A stretch of 64,000 bases of DNA from Marisediminitalea lipolytica (GCF_001758465.1 NZ_MJIC01000004.1:124001-188000); one strand, 5' to 3'; shown: positions 26,648 to 36,365, counted from the stretch's first letter. The notes: generated by a model from the letters alone, not told the origin. Numbers and translations are program-made.

Positions 26648-27442
26648 CTATAAGAGTATTTCGCTGACAAACCGGCTGCCAAAATAAGCCAGTGAGAGCA
26701 AAATAACGCCAACAATGGTGAGTGAGATAACCTGCTTGCCACGCCAGCCCCACAGTTTTTGGCCCGCCAATAAGACAATAAACACGATTAATCCGGCAAT
26801 AGACAGCACTGTTTTGTGGATATAACCACGGCCAAACATGTTATCGAGGAATATAAAACCGCTGATTTGTGCTATTACCAACAAAATGGTGCCCAGCAGA
26901 ATAAGCTTAAACAGGATGGACTCTACTAACATTAACGGCGGTAAGGAGGAGTGCAGGAGCCCTGCCCCTTTGTGCTTAAGTTGGTGTGTGATATAGGACA
27001 TCTGTAAGGCATATAAGAAGCCAATCACCAGAGCGCCATAAGCAAATAAAGACAACGTAATATGAATCACCAGGCCCGGTCGCATATCAATGTGCATTAT
27101 ATGTTGTACCGGAACAAACAAAGAGGCTAGTACCGTAAAGGCCGAGAATCCAAATACCACCGGGAGTAAAATGGTGTTGGGCAATAAGCTGCTGCTCACC
27201 AGCATCGACAGCGTGATTAACCAGGCTACAAGGGAAAGGACATTAGTAATGCTCATGTTTTGCCCGGCCTGAGCGGCCAGAATCGCATCACCTAAATAAA
27301 ACGAATGAAAAACCACCGCCAGTGCCGCAATGCTCAGCGACAGCATGCGATTAGGTCCCTGGTTATGAAAAAATCGCCCCGTTACCGAAATCGCTGAAAA
27401 AAGATAGGCAGCGATTGCCAACAGCGCAAATAAGGTAGCCAT
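26648..27442 (-). CDS. ypjD: YpjD/CcsA-like inner membrane protein
   Basis: The 264-residue polytopic protein has about eight hydrophobic helices and belongs to the cytochrome c assembly (CcsA/CcmC-like) fold family. It is the gene divergent from ffh in gammaproteobacteria (YpjD, also called CorE in Salmonella work on cobalt resistance). The histidines expected for haem handling are sparse, and cytochrome assembly has not been shown for this branch. It is probably co-transcribed with corB. The 170-base gap to ffh holds both promoters. Confidence 0.8.
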   Translation of the reverse strand: MATLFALLAIAAYLFSAISVTGRFFHNQGPNRMLSLSIAALAVVFHSFYLGDAILAAQAGQNMSITNVLSLVAWLITLSMLVSSSLLPNTILLPVVFGFSAFTVLASLFVPVQHIMHIDMRPGLVIHITLSLFAYGALVIGFLYALQMSYITHQLKHKGAGLLHSSLPPLMLVESILFKLILLGTILLVIAQISGFIFLDNMFGRGYIHKTVLSIAGLIVFIVLLAGQKLWGWRGKQVISLTIVGVILLSLAYFGSRFVSEILL

Positions 27443-27612
27443 TATTGAATTGAAAACCTGTGATGTTAAATAAGTCCGTATAGATACTTGAGAATAACAA
27501 AGAATTCAACCAGATGTCTGCCTGATTGTGATAAATCGTTAATCCCCTCTACGTAAACAGCGTAAATTTCGGTATACTCTTGCGATTACTTTTTGTTTCA
27601 GGTTATTGATTT

Positions 27613-29004
27613 ATGTTTGAGAATCTCTCCGAACGCCTCGGCCAGACACTTCGCAATGTCAGTGGTCGTGGTCGTCTGACCGAAGACAACATTAAAGATA
27701 CGCTGCGTGAAGTGCGCATGGCGCTGCTTGAGGCAGACGTAGCCTTACCTGTTGTTAAAGAATTTGTTGGCCAGGTGAAAGCCCGCGCGGTAGGTACCGA
27801 AGTTACTAAAAGCCTTAAGCCGGGTCAGGTCTTTATTAAGATAGTCCAGTCCGAGCTTGAAGCGGTGATGGGGGAAGCGAATGAAAAGCTGAACCTGGCT
27901 ACGCAACCGCCGGCGGTTGTGCTGATGGCGGGTTTGCAAGGGGCTGGTAAAACTACCTCTGTAGGTAAACTGGCCAAATACCTCACCGAGCGCGAGAAGA
28001 AAAAAGTCATGGTAGTGAGTGCCGACGTTTACCGTCCTGCCGCTATCAAACAGCTGGAAACGCTGGCAGAAGAAGTGGGTGTTACCTTCTTCCCATCGAC
28101 TATTTTGCAAAAGCCCATCGATATCGTTAACGATGCGATTGATTCTGCCCGTAAACAATTCTTTGATGTGCTGCTGGTAGATACAGCAGGTCGTTTGCAT
28201 GTTGACAGCGACATGATGGACGAAATTAAAGCCTTGCACGCGGCCGTTAAACCCATCGAAACCCTGTTTGTGGTAGATGCCATGACAGGTCAGGATGCGG
28301 CGAATACTGCTAAAGCGTTTAACGAAGCTTTACCGTTAACCGGTGTTATCCTGACCAAAGCCGACGGTGACGCCCGTGGCGGTGCTGCATTATCCGTGCG
28401 CAAGATCACCGGTAAGCCGATTAAATTTATCGGTATGGGTGAAAAACTGGATGCCCTTGAACCGTTCCACCCTGAGCGTATTGCATCCCGTATCCTGGGG
28501 ATGGGCGATGTTCTTAGCTTAATTGAAGAAGTTGAGCGCAAGGTTGACAAAGACAAAGCCCAGAAGCTGGCCCAAAAGGTACAAAAAGGCAAAGGGTTTG
28601 ATCTGCAGGATTTTAAAGAGCAACTAGAGCAAATGCGTAATATGGGCGGCATGATGGGCATGCTCGATAAACTGCCTGGCATGGGCGGTATGAGTGCCAA
28701 AATTAAAGATCAGGCCAATGACAAGCAGTTTGTCCAGATGGAAGCCATCATTAATTCCATGACGCCTGCCGAGCGAGAGAAGCCTGAAATTATTAAAGGC
28801 GGCAGAAAACGCCGAATCGCAGCCGGTTCTGGGACACAAATTCAGGACGTCAACCGTTTGCTGAAGCAGTTTACGCAAATGCAAAAAATGATGAAAAAGA
28901 TGTCCGGTGGCGGCATGAAGAAAATGATGCGCCAGATGAAAGGCATGATGCCCCCAGGTGGCGGCGGCCCCGGTGGTATGGGCGGCATGTTCCCGCCGCG
29001 TTAA
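27613..29004 (+). CDS. ffh: Signal recognition particle protein Ffh
   Basis: The 463-residue GTPase binds 4.5S RNA and signal sequences to target membrane proteins to FtsY and SecYEG. It has the N domain, then the G domain with GLQGAGKTT at residues 107-115, DTAGRLH and TKADGDARGG, and a methionine-rich M domain ending in a Gly/Met-rich tail. A TATACT -10 hexamer lies at 27573-27578; I could not place a -35. A strong terminator follows. In E. coli rpsP comes next; here it is 19 kb downstream. Confidence 0.97.
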   Translation: MFENLSERLGQTLRNVSGRGRLTEDNIKDTLREVRMALLEADVALPVVKEFVGQVKARAVGTEVTKSLKPGQVFIKIVQSELEAVMGEANEKLNLATQPPAVVLMAGLQGAGKTTSVGKLAKYLTEREKKKVMVVSADVYRPAAIKQLETLAEEVGVTFFPSTILQKPIDIVNDAIDSARKQFFDVLLVDTAGRLHVDSDMMDEIKALHAAVKPIETLFVVDAMTGQDAANTAKAFNEALPLTGVILTKADGDARGGAALSVRKITGKPIKFIGMGEKLDALEPFHPERIASRILGMGDVLSLIEEVERKVDKDKAQKLAQKVQKGKGFDLQDFKEQLEQMRNMGGMMGMLDKLPGMGGMSAKIKDQANDKQFVQMEAIINSMTPAEREKPEIIKGGRKRRIAAGSGTQIQDVNRLLKQFTQMQKMMKKMSGGGMKKMMRQMKGMMPPGGGGPGGMGGMFPPR

Positions 29005-29008
29005 AACA

Positions 29009-29049
29009 AAAAACGCCGAACAAGAGCCAATGCCTTGTTCGGCGTTTTT
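29009..29049 (+). terminator. Strong Rho-independent terminator after ffh
   Basis: Perfect 16-bp arms AAAAACGCCGAACAAG and CTTGTTCGGCGTTTTT flank a 9-base loop, starting 5 bases after the ffh stop codon. Confidence 0.93.
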
Positions 29050-29144
29050 CGTTGTCGCAGTGCCGGTTAATTTGCGGTTCAAATTAGCCCCTTTGGCGAA
29101 ATATTGTCTACACTCTGTGCATCAAAGTTTGTTTGCTACACCGT

Positions 29145-30008
29145 ATGAGAACAATCAATCGCATAGTTAATGTTGTTTTGCTTTTGCTTGGACTGAGTCA
29201 GGGAGTGTTTTTCAACCACTTGCGCGCGCAAGAACCCGTAGGCTCTGTAACGCCTGACATCCGTTGGGTAAAAAATCCCTCACCGCCTTTTCATATTCTG
29301 GATGGGCAACATAAGGGATATGGGATTTGCGATGTACTGGTCGATAAGCTTAATCAACGATTAGGCGCATTAACCATTGATGTTGAAGTGTATCCCCAGT
29401 CCAGAATAGGTAAGCTGGTAGAGGGCACCGAGAACCTCTGTTTTCCCTGTATGATTAAACGTGCAGATACTGACCGCTTTACCTACAGTAACAGTACAAC
29501 AGTCTATCCGCCGCTTGGCATCATCATGGAACAGCAACAGTTTAACTTGCTGTACCCCGAACAACCCGATGCGCTTTCATTACGTCAATTGCTCAACAAT
29601 CAGTCTGTGTTGTTTGGGTATGCAGCGGCTCGACGCTTTCCTGACGTGTTGCAGTCAGCTATTGAGAGCCACGGTGACAATAGCAACGTGTTGGCTTTAC
29701 CCGGTGTGCTCGGACCGTTAAGGGTTTTACAACAAATAAAATATAACCGTATTCAGTACACGCTGGATTATCCTGGCGTTTTGCGCTATTTCGCGCTGAT
29801 AGAAGAAACTGAGTCGCTGATTTACCGGCCGACTACGGAGTACGGCACCGCTCCCGTTTATGGTGCGATTGGCTGTACCAATAACGCGTGGGGCCAAAAA
29901 GCGGTTAAGGCGATTAATTCGGTGCTCGACGACGTGCTTAGTGACCCTGAGTACGTCGAAAATCAAAAATTCTGGTTAAACAGTGTCCCGCAAAAGCACA
30001 CCGATTGA
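29145..30008 (+). CDS. Periplasmic substrate-binding-like protein
   Basis: The 287-residue product starts at ATG 29145 with a signal peptide of about 27 residues and then resembles the family-3 solute-binding fold (PPFHILDGQHKGYGICDVLVD near the mature start). Alteromonadales carry many stand-alone proteins of this type without an ABC transporter, thought to be sensors or orphan binding proteins. There are no transporter genes beside it and it has its own terminator. The ligand is not deducible. An upstream TTG at 29133 would add four residues. Confidence 0.7.
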   Translation: MRTINRIVNVVLLLLGLSQGVFFNHLRAQEPVGSVTPDIRWVKNPSPPFHILDGQHKGYGICDVLVDKLNQRLGALTIDVEVYPQSRIGKLVEGTENLCFPCMIKRADTDRFTYSNSTTVYPPLGIIMEQQQFNLLYPEQPDALSLRQLLNNQSVLFGYAAARRFPDVLQSAIESHGDNSNVLALPGVLGPLRVLQQIKYNRIQYTLDYPGVLRYFALIEETESLIYRPTTEYGTAPVYGAIGCTNNAWGQKAVKAINSVLDDVLSDPEYVENQKFWLNSVPQKHTD

Positions 30009-30039
30009 ACGAATAATGTTCAATCGGTCGTGAATTTTT
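30000..30039 (+). terminator. Terminator overlapping the stop of the binding-protein gene
   Basis: Perfect 11-bp arms ACCGATTGAAC and GTTCAATCGGT flank a 7-base loop and are followed by TGAATTTTT. The left arm contains the TGA stop of the preceding gene. Confidence 0.85.
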
Positions 30040-30219
30040 ATCAATGGCCAAAACTGGCCTCGTCAAGCCTGTCCAACCGGGTCATTTCATAATAAACTGA
30101 CGCGTTAATTTCGCGCGTTCCGCTTACCTGTAAGTCAGTCTGGATAAGTGCTGGCTGAAGATCGTATTTTTTAAAAGCAGAAGCGCAGAAGGTCGTTAAA
30201 ATATAAAAACAGGAATCCT

Positions 30220-33200
30220 ATGGCCGGTCTTAAACGAATAATCCTTATCGACACCCATTTACCGGGCGTGGTCGAACTGAAGCTTGACGGGCACACCAAC
30301 ATTTGTGGTACCAATGCGTCGGGTAAAACTACGCTTCAGCGTTTGATCCCGGTATTTTATGGTGAATACCCAAGCCGTGTGGTGCCCGCCACCCGCGATA
30401 GTTTTGAGCGCTGGTATTTGCCGCGTCAATCTTCTTTTATTATTTACGAATACACCCGCGCCGACGGTGAATTATGCCAGGCGGTATTAAGTTCTAACGG
30501 CACCGGCGTGAATTACCGGTTTATCGCCAAGCCGTTTGATCTGGATGACTACCTGTATCAGCAAAAAAATGGCAAGCATGCGTCCTTAACCTCAACCGAA
30601 ATCGCCCGTGCGATGAAACGCAACAACGTGGTGGTTTCAAGCTTGCTGACAACCAAAGATTTTCGCGCAGTGTTACAAAACGACCAGGGCGTGTTAAACC
30701 AGTCAAGCAGTGCCCGCGAGTTGCTCGGTTATGCCAAGGTGTTTAGCCTTAGCCAATCCAGTGAGCATTTACGTCATATCGAAAAGCTGGCCAAAGCAGT
30801 GCATTCTAAAGAAGGTAAAATGGAAACCATCAAGGCGATGATTGCCGCCATTCTGGAGGAAGACGGCGTGCAACCGCCGACGTCCAGTTTATCGCGCAAT
30901 CGCGTTGACGACTGGATCCGCGAGTGTCACCTGATTCGCGCTTTTGATAAGGTTCGCCCTGAGTTTACCCGCCTGGAGCAGGCCAATATGGCCCTGCAGG
31001 AAGCAGAAGGTAACCTTGCTGAAATAAGCCAGGCTTTTGAACTGGATAAATCCATATTAACTGCGAGGGTTGAAGAGAGCCGTCAGCAGTTGGATGATGT
31101 GCTGCACCAGAAAAAATTGAACGACAGCCAGTGGAACGAACGCCGCGATGAGCTTAATCAGCAGGTTTCAGCTTCCCGTGCCGACGTGGAAAAATACACC
31201 GCTGAGCTTGAAGCGGTAGAGCGAGAGTTTGATAACTGGCAGGATCAGAATATCGAACAGCTTAAAGAAGACGTGGCTAAGTTGCCTCAGTGGCAACGGG
31301 ATTTGGAGCTGGTATCCAGTCGTTACACGCTGCTCACCGAGCAGCATCAGGATATAGAGTCAGCGTATAACCGCCGTATTGCCGAAATCGGCGAAACCTT
31401 AAGTGCACAGGTTGAGGAACTCTCTGCTGCGCGTCAGGAAGCGGCCGAAAAACGCAGCGATCAACAGCAGCAGGAGCGCGACGCTCTGCAGGATATCAAA
31501 GCTGACTACGAAGCCCAGGTGCAAACCTTAAGCGATACCTATCAGTCAAAGTTAAACGAACTGAAAGTCAGCGAAGCGGAAGCAAAAGTCGCCTTAGCGA
31601 ATGCGGGTTATAACGAGTTTGAGCAATCGCAACTGGAACTGCTTGATGCCGCCATTAAAGAAGCGAGCATTAATGAAGACAGCGTGCGAGGGCAGTATCG
31701 TCAAACGCAGAGTGAATACCAAAAGGCGGTGCAGCAGCGCGACAGCGCGAATCAGGCGCTGGAAAAAGCCCGTTCAGCCCACCGTAAAGCCGAGCAACAG
31801 GTAGAGGAGGTCAATGCGCTGCTTTATCCGGGAGAGGGGTCTTTACTGGAATTTTTGCGGGCCAATGTGGACGAGTGGGAAAACAGTATTGGCCGCCTGA
31901 TCCGCCCGGAATTACTCGACAGAACTGATTTGCAGCCTAAACCGGTGGATAGAGCGGCAGGTTTGTACGGGGTTGAATTATCCCTTGAACACCTGGACGT
32001 GCCAGCCTACGCCAAAACCGAACAGGATTTAAAACAAGCGCTGGCTGAAGCCGAAGCGGCGCTGTCTGACGCGCTGGATAAGCAAAACGAGTGCGAAATC
32101 GAACTGGCAAAATGCAACGAAGCGGTGCGCACAGCCGAACTTGCCATGACTCGTCAGGACAACGCGGTACGCAGTGCAGAAGCCACTCGTAAACGCGCAA
32201 CTCAGGATAAAGAGTCGGTGTTGAGCGAATACCAGCATGCGCTAAAAGAACGCAAGCAACGGGCCAAATCACAGCTTGAGTCTAATCAGCAGGCACAGAA
32301 AAAACTGCAAAATCAGTTTGAAATGGACCGCGACGACATTCGCGATCAGCAGCGCGAGGCGGTTACCGAGCATAGCTTCCACTGGCAGCAGCTCATTGCC
32401 GATAGCGACGCGCGTCTGGCGCAGCTGGATAGCGAAATAAAACAGGCCAAAGCCTCAGCGGCACAAGACCGTGACGAAATGGCCAAATGGCTGGAAAACG
32501 AGCTTAACCAGCGCGGTCTGGACGTTGACGAAATCGGCCAGCTCAAGAAACAGGTGAAAAGCCTCAAAGACGCTATCTACAAAACGGAAACCCAGCGTCA
32601 CAAAGTGGCCGATTACGACCGTTGGTATCAAACCGTCTTTACCGGGCACAAGGTAACCTGGCAACAGGGCCTGACCAAAGCGCGTAAAGCGCTGAGTGAA
32701 GCCGAGCGTGAGCTGAATGATCTGCAGGTGCAGTACCGGGAAACCCGCGAAACCTTGAAAACCAAGCAGGCCGAGCTTGAGAAACTGCTGACCGTGGCTA
32801 CCGAACAGTTAGGTCAGGTTGACTCACTGGCTAAAACCCTGGCGAAGCAGACGCTGCCTAAAGTCGATGCGGTAGCCGAATGGCAACACGATGAACTCAG
32901 CATCACCCAGCGTTTATCCCGTGCTCAGGCGTTATTAAAAGAGCGGGAAGAGCTGTTAAGCGATATCCGCAATTATGTAGAGCGTTTCGATCAGTTAATA
33001 GCGGCGCAGGCAGGTACCGGTTTATCCGATACCTGGGAGCGGGCCCGTGAGGAATGCGCCGTGATCAACGCGCATGGCGTGAAAGGTATCGATCACCGCC
33101 GTATGGTAGGGCATTTATCGCAGTTGCTTAACGTGATTGTGCCGCAGAAAATCCAGGGCCTGCGAGAGCAGGGCCGGATCTTTGGCGCAGATTTAAGCCA

Positions 33201-33906
33201 GTACTATTTTGTATTAGCGGATATCGACAAACGCATTGTGAGCCAGAGCCGTCGCATCAGTAAGGAAGTGGATGGCGAGCTGTTCCTGGATGGCGTTTCT
33301 GATTCGGCGGTTAAAATCCGTTCGCGGATCAGTGAGCTGGAATTCTGGCCAGAGCTGGAAAACTTCAGGGCCTTGTACGACAGCTGGATGGAAGAGGGCG
33401 CTCACGATCTACCAGATGACGAGTACGGGCAAAGCATGCGAAAAGTCCTCGATATTCTGGGCCGCGCGGCGCTTACCGGCGGCATCAGTAAGCTACTGGA
33501 CATCGAATTGCACTTACGGGAGGGGAACAGTGATCTGGTGATCCGCACCGACCGTCAGTTAAACGAGTCCTCAAGCCACGGTATGGCTTATCTGATCCTG
33601 TGTAAATTCCTGCTCGCCTTTACCCGCTTGCTGCGGGGCGAGGCGGATGCCGTTATTCACTGGCCAATCGATGAGCTGGGTACCTTGCACCAAAGTAACG
33701 TGAAGAAAATTTTCGATGCGTGTCAGAGCAATAATATCAGTGTGGTAGGGGCCTTCCCGAATCCGGAATCTGATGTGCTCAAGCTGTTCGAAAACCGTTA
33801 TCTCATCGATAAAGTAACCAAACAACTGCAGGTAGTGCAGCCGAAGAGCAGTAACCTGTCATCATTGATTCAGGCCCGTAAAGCCAAGCAGGAGGTGTCA
33901 GCATGA
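30220..33906 (+). CDS. SMC/MksB-like ATPase (DUF3584-type), condensin-like subunit
   Basis: The 1228-residue protein has an ABC-type head split between its ends, as in SMC proteins. Walker A GTNASGKTT lies at residues 30-38, Walker B PIDE at about 1149-1152, and a degenerate signature SSSHG at 1117-1121 stands where LSGGQ is expected. Between them lie two long coiled coils (about 240-520 and 610-960) interrupted by a small hinge-like insert from about 536 to 600 (YPGEGSLLEFLRANVDEW). This resembles DUF3584 and MksB/JetC ATPases. It should bind DNA and extrude or clamp it with the two following proteins. The ATG has an AGGA site 5 bases upstream. The next gene overlaps by 4 bases. Residue ranges for the coils are estimates. 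Confidence 0.8.
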   Translation: MAGLKRIILIDTHLPGVVELKLDGHTNICGTNASGKTTLQRLIPVFYGEYPSRVVPATRDSFERWYLPRQSSFIIYEYTRADGELCQAVLSSNGTGVNYRFIAKPFDLDDYLYQQKNGKHASLTSTEIARAMKRNNVVVSSLLTTKDFRAVLQNDQGVLNQSSSARELLGYAKVFSLSQSSEHLRHIEKLAKAVHSKEGKMETIKAMIAAILEEDGVQPPTSSLSRNRVDDWIRECHLIRAFDKVRPEFTRLEQANMALQEAEGNLAEISQAFELDKSILTARVEESRQQLDDVLHQKKLNDSQWNERRDELNQQVSASRADVEKYTAELEAVEREFDNWQDQNIEQLKEDVAKLPQWQRDLELVSSRYTLLTEQHQDIESAYNRRIAEIGETLSAQVEELSAARQEAAEKRSDQQQQERDALQDIKADYEAQVQTLSDTYQSKLNELKVSEAEAKVALANAGYNEFEQSQLELLDAAIKEASINEDSVRGQYRQTQSEYQKAVQQRDSANQALEKARSAHRKAEQQVEEVNALLYPGEGSLLEFLRANVDEWENSIGRLIRPELLDRTDLQPKPVDRAAGLYGVELSLEHLDVPAYAKTEQDLKQALAEAEAALSDALDKQNECEIELAKCNEAVRTAELAMTRQDNAVRSAEATRKRATQDKESVLSEYQHALKERKQRAKSQLESNQQAQKKLQNQFEMDRDDIRDQQREAVTEHSFHWQQLIADSDARLAQLDSEIKQAKASAAQDRDEMAKWLENELNQRGLDVDEIGQLKKQVKSLKDAIYKTETQRHKVADYDRWYQTVFTGHKVTWQQGLTKARKALSEAERELNDLQVQYRETRETLKTKQAELEKLLTVATEQLGQVDSLAKTLAKQTLPKVDAVAEWQHDELSITQRLSRAQALLKEREELLSDIRNYVERFDQLIAAQAGTGLSDTWERAREECAVINAHGVKGIDHRRMVGHLSQLLNVIVPQKIQGLREQGRIFGADLSQYYFVLADIDKRIVSQSRRISKEVDGELFLDGVSDSAVKIRSRISELEFWPELENFRALYDSWMEEGAHDLPDDEYGQSMRKVLDILGRAALTGGISKLLDIELHLREGNSDLVIRTDRQLNESSSHGMAYLILCKFLLAFTRLLRGEADAVIHWPIDELGTLHQSNVKKIFDACQSNNISVVGAFPNPESDVLKLFENRYLIDKVTKQLQVVQPKSSNLSSLIQARKAKQEVSA

Positions 33907-34538
33907 TGACCGAACAAGGTAAGGTATTAAGCGCACTGTTAGGCGGGCAGTTTATTTGTCAGGTAAGTGACGAAGACAGCTGGCGCTTTTTAAAAAGCCG
34001 TGACAACGCCAGCAAACTGGAGCCGCACCTGAATTTATTAAACCGCACGCTGGCAACAACCGGTGAGGGCGAGGTATTTTTTGCCGGGTATTTAACCTTA
34101 GGCGATGAAGAGCGCAAAGTATTGTTGCAGCAGTTTCAGGAAACCACCTCAAGCCTGGTACCGCTGGTGGAATGGTTGTTACTGGTACAGCAGGCCAGCG
34201 AGTCGGACATGCCGCTCACCATGGGCAATGCTATCCGCCTGAACGAACTGCAAACGGTGATCGAAGATACCCCGGCTTACAGCGAGCAACTGGAAAAGAT
34301 TTCCCGCTACCGTTTATTTGGCTCAACCAGTGTGAACCTGGACGGCCAGTTAAAACAGGTTTTCAAAAAACTCACCGATCTGGGTTATCTGGTAAAACCG
34401 AATCCGGAAAAGCAGATTTATCTGGCGACCGGCAAAGTAGAGCACCTGTTTGAAGTGATCCGCTTTATCGATGAGACCGAATCACTGTCTTTATCTGAGC
34501 AGGCCGAAGCAGCCATTCAACAGGGTAGTCTGCTATGA
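33903..34538 (+). CDS. MksE/kite-like small subunit of the SMC operon
   Basis: The 211-residue protein starts at an ATG overlapping the stop of the SMC-like gene (ATGA). I see no enzyme motif. The C-terminal half (KISRYRLFGSTSVNLDGQLKQVFKKLTDLGYLVKP) has the spacing of a winged helix, as found in the kite subunits MukE, MksE and JetB. Size and position between an SMC-like ATPase and a kleisin-like protein support this. Homology is too weak to claim by eye, so the role is inferred from operon context. Confidence 0.6.
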   Translation: MMTEQGKVLSALLGGQFICQVSDEDSWRFLKSRDNASKLEPHLNLLNRTLATTGEGEVFFAGYLTLGDEERKVLLQQFQETTSSLVPLVEWLLLVQQASESDMPLTMGNAIRLNELQTVIEDTPAYSEQLEKISRYRLFGSTSVNLDGQLKQVFKKLTDLGYLVKPNPEKQIYLATGKVEHLFEVIRFIDETESLSLSEQAEAAIQQGSLL

Positions 34539-35755
34539 GTCAGGTGCTGATTCAGGCGGGAAGCCGGTTTCTGAATGCCCTGGGGCGCCACAGCGACCTC
34601 ATTATGCACGCCTATGTAAACGGCTCAGTGGATGAGTCGAATTTCTCTCGTAAGGTGCTTGAGCAGCTCACCCAGATTGGTATTTTATGGCGGCCGGATC
34701 CGCAAAGTTCACTGCGCCTGAAAAGCGCGGTACGTAACCTGTTGGAAAGCGGCTTACAGGACGAACGTAATCGTAACATCAACGCCAATATCGGCACGGC
34801 GCTGGCCAGCTTAAAAACCATCGCCGAGCATTATAAGGAATCGCTGCACTATAACCGGTTCAATGAAGCTCATGCTTACATGACCGACCTGACCGAACAT
34901 GTGTACCAACTCACCGAATCGCTGGCCAACAGCGTACGGGTCATGTTTAGCCGGATTAACAACGAGTTTGGTTATGTTTCGTCGGTCGAGGCTAAAATTC
35001 GTGAAAACGAATTGGCTCAGGGGCAGGTATCTGAGTTGCTGAACCAGTTGGAGTGTTTCCGCTTTGATGAACTGAGTGAAATTGCCGGCAGTAATCGCGA
35101 ACTGCGACATCTGCTGGTGGTGGCATTGCAACAAAGCTTCTCAAAAGCTACTCAGGAGCTGTCGGTTGCACAGGCTCGCTTACTGGATTTACTCGGGCGC
35201 TTCCGCGAATTTCAGGGGCGTACGCGCTTACTCAAAGGTTTCTTGCTGCATATGGAGCATCATCCGGATTTTGCGCCGGGTAATTATCCTAACCTTACTC
35301 AGGTGCCGGTACTGTTTAATCAGTCGGAAGCCATGTTAAAGCCGGCCAGTATCGATGTGAATCAGGTGTCCCACGAGCAGGAACTGCAGCAAATTGTTGC
35401 TTCCTTAAGCTCGGTTTATCGCCGTAAACCAGTGGTCACCGAAACCGAAAAGACCTCAACCATTGATGTCAGCGAACAGCAATCTGTAGATTTAGAGCGT
35501 GATCCGCTGCAAGAGCAGGTCGATGCGTATTTCTGCGAAGTGATTGATAATGGTCAGGCGCTGTCAGCACTGGATTACTTTAGTCAGCGTGAGCTGGAGT
35601 TTGATCCTGAAGTCTGGATTTATCAGGTTATCGGCGGCTATCAGGCGCTGGATGACGAAGATAAACAGTTCTTTGCTATCGATCCGGTTGGCCACCCGGA
35701 TGAACGATTTACCGGTAATTTTGTGATCCATGACGTGACGTTGGGACTAAGATAA
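34535..35755 (+). CDS. MksF/kleisin-like subunit of the SMC operon
   Basis: The 406-residue, largely helical protein overlaps the previous gene by 4 bases. The N-terminus (about 1-75) looks like a winged helix (VLEQLTQIGILWRPDPQSSL), the middle (about 85-255) is a helical bundle, a linker around 290-330 is poorly ordered, and the C-terminus (about 330-406) could be a second winged helix. This order fits the MukF/MksF/JetA kleisins, which bridge the ATPase heads. No JetD/MksG nuclease gene follows; a terminator comes next. Confidence 0.6.
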   Translation: MSQVLIQAGSRFLNALGRHSDLIMHAYVNGSVDESNFSRKVLEQLTQIGILWRPDPQSSLRLKSAVRNLLESGLQDERNRNINANIGTALASLKTIAEHYKESLHYNRFNEAHAYMTDLTEHVYQLTESLANSVRVMFSRINNEFGYVSSVEAKIRENELAQGQVSELLNQLECFRFDELSEIAGSNRELRHLLVVALQQSFSKATQELSVAQARLLDLLGRFREFQGRTRLLKGFLLHMEHHPDFAPGNYPNLTQVPVLFNQSEAMLKPASIDVNQVSHEQELQQIVASLSSVYRRKPVVTETEKTSTIDVSEQQSVDLERDPLQEQVDAYFCEVIDNGQALSALDYFSQRELEFDPEVWIYQVIGGYQALDDEDKQFFAIDPVGHPDERFTGNFVIHDVTLGLR

Positions 35756-35781
35756 CGGGTACCTTGTCGGTGATTTTTAGA

Positions 35782-35818
35782 AAACGGCTCTGCCTTTTTT
35801 GGTACGAGCCGTTTTTTT
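35782..35818 (+). terminator. Terminator of the SMC operon
   Basis: Arms AAACGGCTC and GAGCCGTTT with a 15-base loop are followed by a run of T. Confidence 0.85.
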
Positions 35819-35963
35819 GTGACCATAAAAAATCTTTTTTTAGATGAAATTGGTCTTGGTAAATCACAATTTAAACTTATAATTAACATATGTGTAACAT
35901 GATAGGGTACTATCTGTTAAGAAGTTACCGGCGGGATGCCGGTTTGTGTGAACAGGAGCTGTT

Positions 35964-36365
35964 ATGCATTTATCAGAAGAACAAAAATTCAATCAGGCAC
36001 TTATAAAACTTGCTGTGTTGTTTTATCAGGTCGACAGAAAGATACTGCTAAGTGAGCAGGACTACCTCGAAGAACTCGTTGAGTCTCTCAAGTGGGACAG
36101 TCCAATTTGCCGTGAAGCATACGTAAACGAAGTGATATATCAAACCCGAACGGCGCTGGACTCCGGCGATGCTAAGGACATTCTGCGGAGTCTTCAGACC
36201 GAATTAAGCTTTAATGCAAATCAGGCGCTGGAAGTGGCGATGGCCATGTCGGGAATTGATGGTGAGCGCAGTGACGAAGAAACTGAGTTACTCAGTTTGC
36301 TTACTCATAAGGTGCTGGCCAAAGAATTAGTGGGCAACCACATGACATTGCCTGCCGCATCCTGA
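35964..36365 (+). CDS. TerB-like small helical protein
   Basis: The 133-residue protein is all-helical in composition with two acidic repeats. The second (MSGIDGERSDEETELLSLLT) resembles the TerB family motif of an aspartate-rich turn followed by a helix. An AACAGGAGCTGTT segment gives a strong ribosome site. It is separated from the SMC operon by a terminator and about 145 bases, so it is probably expressed on its own. TerB-like proteins are linked to stress or metal responses in several contexts, but this one has no other ter gene nearby. Confidence 0.5.
   Translation: MHLSEEQKFNQALIKLAVLFYQVDRKILLSEQDYLEELVESLKWDSPICREAYVNEVIYQTRTALDSGDAKDILRSLQTELSFNANQALEVAMAMSGIDGERSDEETELLSLLTHKVLAKELVGNHMTLPAAS

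Noticed and set aside
30220..35755. Calling the SMC operon Wadjet (JetABCD) or MukBEF
   Set aside because: No JetD/MksG gene is present, the gene order is reversed, and the ATPase signature and length differ from MukB; a neutral condensin-like call is safer.
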